A DNA stretch of 64,000 bases, taken from positions 1 through 64,000 of the forward strand of contig NZ_BAGF01000050.1 of NCBI RefSeq assembly GCF_000308755.1. The letters are read 5' to 3'. This document shows, one piece after another, positions 60,810-64,000 of the stretch. Under the pieces are notes generated by a model. It had not been told where the DNA came from. It saw only the letters and a list, made by a program, of their open reading frames with translations, and searched no databases. The number at the start of each line of letters is the position of its first letter. Within the stretch, counting starts at the first letter, position 1. The stretch comes from Nocardia pneumoniae NBRC 100136. Lineage in GTDB: Bacteria; Actinomycetota; Actinomycetes; Mycobacteriales; Mycobacteriaceae. The position numbers were made by a program, and so were the translations under genes.

Positions 60810-61436
60810 ATGTCCGCATCGCTGCAGGGGTCGCTGCTCGACGGGTTCGGTGACACCGAATTCGGGTCGCTTCGCGATATCCGCCGCACCATGCTCGACC
60901 GCGGCGCCTGGGTGGATCTGTTGCCCGGATGGCTGTCCGGCGCCGACGCGCTGTTCGATCGGCTGGTCGAGTGCGTGCCGTGGAAGGCCGAGCGCAGGCC
61001 GATGTACGACCGGGTGGTCGACGTGCCCCGGCTGCTGAAGTTCTACGAGGAGCACGAACCACTCCCGGATCCCGCCCTGGCCGACGCGCGCACGATCTTG
61101 TCCGAGCACTACCGGCACGAACTCGGCGAGCCGTTCCGCACGGCCGGACTGTGCTACTACCGGGACGGGCGCGACAGCGTGGCCTGGCACGGCGACACCT
61201 TCGGCCGCGGCGCGACGCACGACACGATGGTCGCGATCGTGTCGATCGGAGCGCCGAGGGCGCTGCTGCTGCGACCGCGCGGCGGCGGGGCAAGCGTGAA
61301 ATACGTTGTCGGACATGGCGATCTGCTGGTCATGGGCGGCTCCTGCCAGCGGACCTGGGAGCACTCGGTGCCGAAGACGCGCAAGCCCACCGGCCCGCGG
61401 ATCAGCATCCAATACCGTCCGCGCGGCGTGCGGTGA
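60810..61436 (+). CDS. AlkB-like Fe(II)/2-oxoglutarate dioxygenase
   Basis: 208 residues from the ATG at 60810 (MSASLQGSLLDGFGDTEFGS); an upstream ATG at 60789 is in frame but has no promoter or ribosome-binding site as good. The iron triad is His127 and Asp129 (WHGDTFG) and His185 (TWEHSVPK); the 2-oxoglutarate-binding Arg197 lies in GPRISIQYRPR. It may reverse alkylation damage in DNA or RNA. It is divergent from the pyr operon. Confidence 0.9.
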   Translation: MSASLQGSLLDGFGDTEFGSLRDIRRTMLDRGAWVDLLPGWLSGADALFDRLVECVPWKAERRPMYDRVVDVPRLLKFYEEHEPLPDPALADARTILSEHYRHELGEPFRTAGLCYYRDGRDSVAWHGDTFGRGATHDTMVAIVSIGAPRALLLRPRGGGASVKYVVGHGDLLVMGGSCQRTWEHSVPKTRKPTGPRISIQYRPRGVR

Positions 61437-61514
61437 CATCCCGGCCCGCTGTGCGGCGGGCAACGGCGAGACCCACTTGACCTGAACCGTTGTCGAGGTT
61501 GGAAGCTCGTCCGC

Positions 61515-61964
61515 ATGAGCTTCACAGCATTCACGCCGCCCCTGGTCGAGGACACGACGGTCGACCACACCGACGACGTCGCCGCGATCCGGCAGATCAT
61601 CGCCAACGCCGAGACCGCGTTCAATACCAATGACGCCGACCTGCTGACCGGCGACTTCGCCGCCAACGCGGCCGTCGTCAACGCGGCGGGCGCGCTGATC
61701 ACCGGCTTCGACGCCCTGCTCGACGCGAACCGCCGTGGTCTGGCCGGTTTCCTGAAAGACCAGTACGCCCACTACGAGGTCGCCGACATCACGTTCCTGC
61801 GACCCGACGTCGCGATCGCTCACAAGCGCGCCTGGGCGACCACGGCCGACGGCGAGCTCCTCGACCACGACCACGCCATGATCGCGCTCTACGTCCTCGT
61901 CAAACAGGGCGATCGCTGGTACACGGTGGCCAGGCAGAACACCCTGGTACCCAAGGACGAGTAA
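61515..61964 (+). CDS. SnoaL-like / SgcJ-EcaC family protein
   Basis: 149 residues. It is an NTF2-fold protein with DVAAIRQIIANAETAFNTND, ADLLTGDFAANAAVVNAAG and a C-terminal strand set (VADITFLRPDVAIAHKRAWA, RWYTVARQNTLVP), matching the SgcJ/EcaC group. Enzyme activity is not clear and it may be a small ligand-binding protein. It lies 78 bp after the alkB-like gene. Confidence 0.82.
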   Translation: MSFTAFTPPLVEDTTVDHTDDVAAIRQIIANAETAFNTNDADLLTGDFAANAAVVNAAGALITGFDALLDANRRGLAGFLKDQYAHYEVADITFLRPDVAIAHKRAWATTADGELLDHDHAMIALYVLVKQGDRWYTVARQNTLVPKDE

Positions 61965-62004
61965 TCGGCCGTGTCACCCGTTTTCGCATCCCACCACCTA
62001 CCGT

Positions 62005-62010
62005 TAGCCT
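62005..62010 (+). promoter_or_regulatory. Candidate -10 box of leaderless HD hydrolase gene
   Basis: TAGCCT, 6 nt before the ATG at 62017; no Shine-Dalgarno. Confidence 0.5.
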
Positions 62011-62016
62011 GGCATT

Positions 62017-62730
62017 ATGAGCAATCCTGGGGCGGGGGTCTTGGCCGTGATGCCGCTGCACACGATCAGCGAGGTCTACGGCGAGGCCGGGCTGCGCGAA
62101 CGACTACTGCTGGAAATCGCCGAGTTACCGGATACACCACGGCTGGCGGCGGCGCTCGATCTCGCGGCTGATCTGCATCGCGACGATCGTTATGGACGCG
62201 AACCGTACCTCAGCCATCTACTGCGGGTGGCGATCCGGATCATCAGCTACTACGAGGTCAGGGATCCGGACGTCGTAGCGGCGGGGCTGCTGCACGATGC
62301 GGTCGAGGATCACGCCACGGAGCTGGCCGCCGACCGTCCCGGCCCGACCGTAGACGCCGCGCTGGGCACGCTGACCGACCGGTTCGGTGAACGAGTGGCC
62401 GATCTGGTGGCCGCCGTGACCAATCCGGAACCCGACCCGTCGCGCGATCGGCAGGCCCAGTACCGCGAGCACGTCGCGACCAATCTGGACCGCGACCCGT
62501 GGGCTCGCGTCATCAAACTGTCCGATTTCACCGACAACGGCGTCGGCATCCTCTACGCCACCGGCCCCGCGATGCCCAGGCTCGCCGCCAAGTACCGCCC
62601 GCTCACCGCGGTGTACCGCGACTTGGTCACCCGGCCGGATACGCCCTTGGCCGAGCACGTCCGGCAGCACATCCTCGACCAACTCGACCGCGCGGACGAG
62701 CGGTTCGACGCCATTCTCGCGCACGACTGA
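62017..62730 (+). CDS. HD-domain protein related to SpoT/MESH1 hydrolases
   Basis: 237 residues. The HD layout is REPYLSHLLRVAI (His67), LLHDAVEDHA (His93-Asp94, Glu97-Asp98), FGERVADLVAAVTN, and RVIKLSDFTDN (Asp170, Asn174). This follows the order of the (p)ppGpp hydrolase domain of RelA/SpoT and stand-alone MESH1, with all metal-site residues in place. There is no synthetase or TGS/ACT domain. The 30-residue head and the ~50-residue C-terminal helices are longer than in MESH1. The substrate could be (p)ppGpp or another nucleotide; this is inference from motifs. Confidence 0.8.
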   Translation: MSNPGAGVLAVMPLHTISEVYGEAGLRERLLLEIAELPDTPRLAAALDLAADLHRDDRYGREPYLSHLLRVAIRIISYYEVRDPDVVAAGLLHDAVEDHATELAADRPGPTVDAALGTLTDRFGERVADLVAAVTNPEPDPSRDRQAQYREHVATNLDRDPWARVIKLSDFTDNGVGILYATGPAMPRLAAKYRPLTAVYRDLVTRPDTPLAEHVRQHILDQLDRADERFDAILAHD

Positions 62731-62753
62731 TCGCCGCCCGAACGTCGTGACCC

Positions 62754-63329
62754 TCACGGCGAGCGCAGCACCGACTCGACCAACTCACGCACCGCGCCCA
62801 GTAATCGATCCGTCTCGCCCGCGCGGACCATCCGCTGCACCAACTCGCCGCTGAGCGCACCCAGCAGCAGGCGGCCGACCACCTCGGCGTCCAGGTCGGG
62901 ACGAGCTTCGCGCAGCAGCGTGGTGATGTGGTTGTCCCAGAACGCGTGGAACTCCGCGGTCCGCGGATGCGGCGGCACGGTGCGGTAAGCCACCATCAGC
63001 TCGGAATTGTCGATCACCAGCCGCGTCATCGCATCGAAGTAGGCGATCAGGCGGGCATCGGCGGGCGCGCCGGGACCCAGCGGCGGCGGCCCGCTGGTGA
63101 TCGCCTCCATGAGCGTGAGCGCGCTCTCGGCGACCATTTCGTGCAGCAGCCCGGCGCGGTTGCCGAAACGATGGAAGATCGTTCCTTTTCCCACCCCGGC
63201 GGCGGCGGCCACGCGGTCCATGGTGATCGCCTCGGCGCCGTGCTCGGCGAGCAGAGCGGCGGTGGCGTCCAGGATCGCGCGCCGGTTGCGCGCCGCATCC
63301 ACCCGTTCCTTCGGCCGTTCGCCGCCCAT
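62754..63329 (-). CDS. TetR-family transcriptional regulator
   Basis: 191 residues from the ATG at 63329 (MGGERPKERVDAARNRRAIL). The HTH is TMDRVAAAAGVGKGTIFHRFG, followed by a ligand domain of the SbtR/TetR_C-like kind. It is divergent from the dehydrogenase gene with a pair of inverted operators between the starts. Its stop lies 24 bp from the HD hydrolase stop (convergent). Confidence 0.88.
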   Translation of the reverse strand: MGGERPKERVDAARNRRAILDATAALLAEHGAEAITMDRVAAAAGVGKGTIFHRFGNRAGLLHEMVAESALTLMEAITSGPPPLGPGAPADARLIAYFDAMTRLVIDNSELMVAYRTVPPHPRTAEFHAFWDNHITTLLREARPDLDAEVVGRLLLGALSGELVQRMVRAGETDRLLGAVRELVESVLRSP

Positions 63330-63347
63330 CGCACCCGCTTTCTGGAC

Positions 63348-63365
63348 AACTTGACCGTCGGTCCA
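63348..63365. promoter_or_regulatory. TetR operator, left arm
   Basis: AACTTGACCGTCGGTCCA. Its reverse complement matches the right arm at 63384-63401 at 17 of 18 positions. Each arm is itself semi-palindromic (GACCG-T-CGGTC). Confidence 0.7.
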
Positions 63366-63383
63366 TATTCTCGCGGAGGTAAG

Positions 63384-63401
63384 TGGACCGACAGTCAAGT
63401 T
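63384..63401. promoter_or_regulatory. TetR operator, right arm
   Basis: TGGACCGACAGTCAAGTT, separated from the left arm by 18 bp. It ends directly before the dehydrogenase start region, so the repressor would control both genes. Confidence 0.7.
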
Positions 63402-63413
63402 ATGGAGTTCGTG

Positions 63414-64000
63414 ATGCAGGCAATCGTAATGACGAGCACCGGAGATCCCGATGTGCTCGTGGCCAGCGAGGTTCCGGAGCCACGGGCGGGCGCGGACGAG
63501 GTGGTGATCCGCGCCGAGGCGATCCCCGTGCTGTTCCCGGAGACCAAGTTGCGCTCCGGGGAGTTTCCACTCGGCGCGCCGCCGCCGCTCGTCTTCGGTT
63601 TTCAGGCGGCGGGCGTGGTCACCGAGGTCGGCAGTAACGTCGATCCCGCATTGATCGGGCAGCGCGTGATCGTGGCGACCAAGGGTTTCGGCGCGTACGC
63701 CGAATTCGTCGCCGCGCCAGCGGATGCGGTGACGTTCATTCCGGACGGCCTGTCCGCGGTGGACGCGGCGGCGGTGCTGATGAACGGATCGGTGGCGATT
63801 CCGCTCCTGGAGACCGCCGCGCTGACCGGCGTGGAGACCGTCCTCGTCGAGGCCGCGGCGACGGGCATCGGCAGCGCCCTGACCCAGCTGGCGAAGGAGT
63901 ACGGCGCGGCCCGCGTCGTCGCGACGGCCGGTGGCCCGGCGAAGGCGGCGCAGGCTCGTGAGCTGGGCGCCGATGTGGTGATCGACCACACCGACCCGGC
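63414..64000 (+). CDS. Zinc-type alcohol dehydrogenase / quinone oxidoreductase, C-terminus beyond the window
   Basis: 195 residues are visible from the ATG at 63414 (MQAIVMTSTGDPDVLVASEV); GGAG lies 6 nt upstream. An in-frame ATG at 63402 is less likely. The GroES-like N-domain and the Rossmann loop AAATGIGSALTQLAKEYGAA are those of NADPH:quinone reductases (QOR type) of the MDR superfamily. No catalytic zinc Cys/His pair is evident in the visible part. It is probably repressed by the divergent TetR and involved in quinone or enone detoxification. Confidence 0.85.
   Translation, partial: MQAIVMTSTGDPDVLVASEVPEPRAGADEVVIRAEAIPVLFPETKLRSGEFPLGAPPPLVFGFQAAGVVTEVGSNVDPALIGQRVIVATKGFGAYAEFVAAPADAVTFIPDGLSAVDAAAVLMNGSVAIPLLETAALTGVETVLVEAAATGIGSALTQLAKEYGAARVVATAGGPAKAAQARELGADVVIDHTDP

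Overview
The window looks like chromosomal DNA from a high-GC actinomycete of the family Nocardiaceae, most likely Nocardia. Codon third positions are strongly G/C, GTG starts are common, and the core gene order is that of the mycobacterial/nocardial block that in Mycobacterium tuberculosis runs from the pyr operon to gap-pgk-tpi. It is read here mostly on the minus strand.

Layout. 1-4.6 kb: an MFS exporter (cut by the window edge), an EamA transporter, a META-domain lipoprotein, and a DUF6463 membrane protein beside two palindromic operators and an apparent TetR stump. 4.6-7.6 kb: tpiA-pgk-gap (central glycolysis) with a strong terminator. 7.8-12.9 kb: whiA-yvcK-rapZ-uvrC. 13-17 kb: a small membrane protein, a frameshifted HAD phosphatase, a gamma-glutamyltransferase lipoprotein and a GNAT acetyltransferase. 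17-20.4 kb: a PH-domain protein, ribH, ribBA and ribE (riboflavin), with no ribD. 21-23.7 kb: a hypothetical gene, rpe, the rsbW-sigF stress switch and a deleted YjbR relic. 23.7-26.9 kb: rsmB-fmt-def (rRNA methylation, initiator tRNA formylation and deformylation).

27-44.5 kb is an accessory block lying between def and priA: a secreted alpha/beta hydrolase, a short-Q-loop cytochrome bd oxidase (cydAB without cydDC), secreted and membrane proteins of unknown function, two NAD(P)-binding proteins, a CtpI-like giant P-type ATPase, a secreted lipase, a PadR regulator with a Gly-Phe-Pro-rich head, and a divergent TetR/NmrA pair with two 18-bp operators.

44.5-51.1 kb: priA-metK-coaBC-rpoZ-gmk-mihF. 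Between coaBC and rpoZ sits a tandem duplication carrying two hairpins that resemble type I-E CRISPR repeats and a second copy of the coaBC start. 51.7-60.6 kb: the de novo pyrimidine operon pyrR-pyrB-pyrC-(PH-like protein)-carA-carB-pyrF, with a PyrR-binding-loop motif in the leader and a 13-bp terminator stem after pyrF. 60.8-64 kb: an AlkB-like dioxygenase, a SnoaL-like protein, a SpoT/MESH1-like HD hydrolase, and a TetR divergent from a truncated quinone-oxidoreductase-type dehydrogenase.

Recurrent themes are stop/start overlaps inside operons; at least a dozen genes whose start codon lies 6-8 nt after a TANNNT hexamer with no Shine-Dalgarno (likely leaderless mRNAs); and three decayed genes next to intact neighbours. 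No tRNA, rRNA, complete insertion sequence or cas gene was seen.
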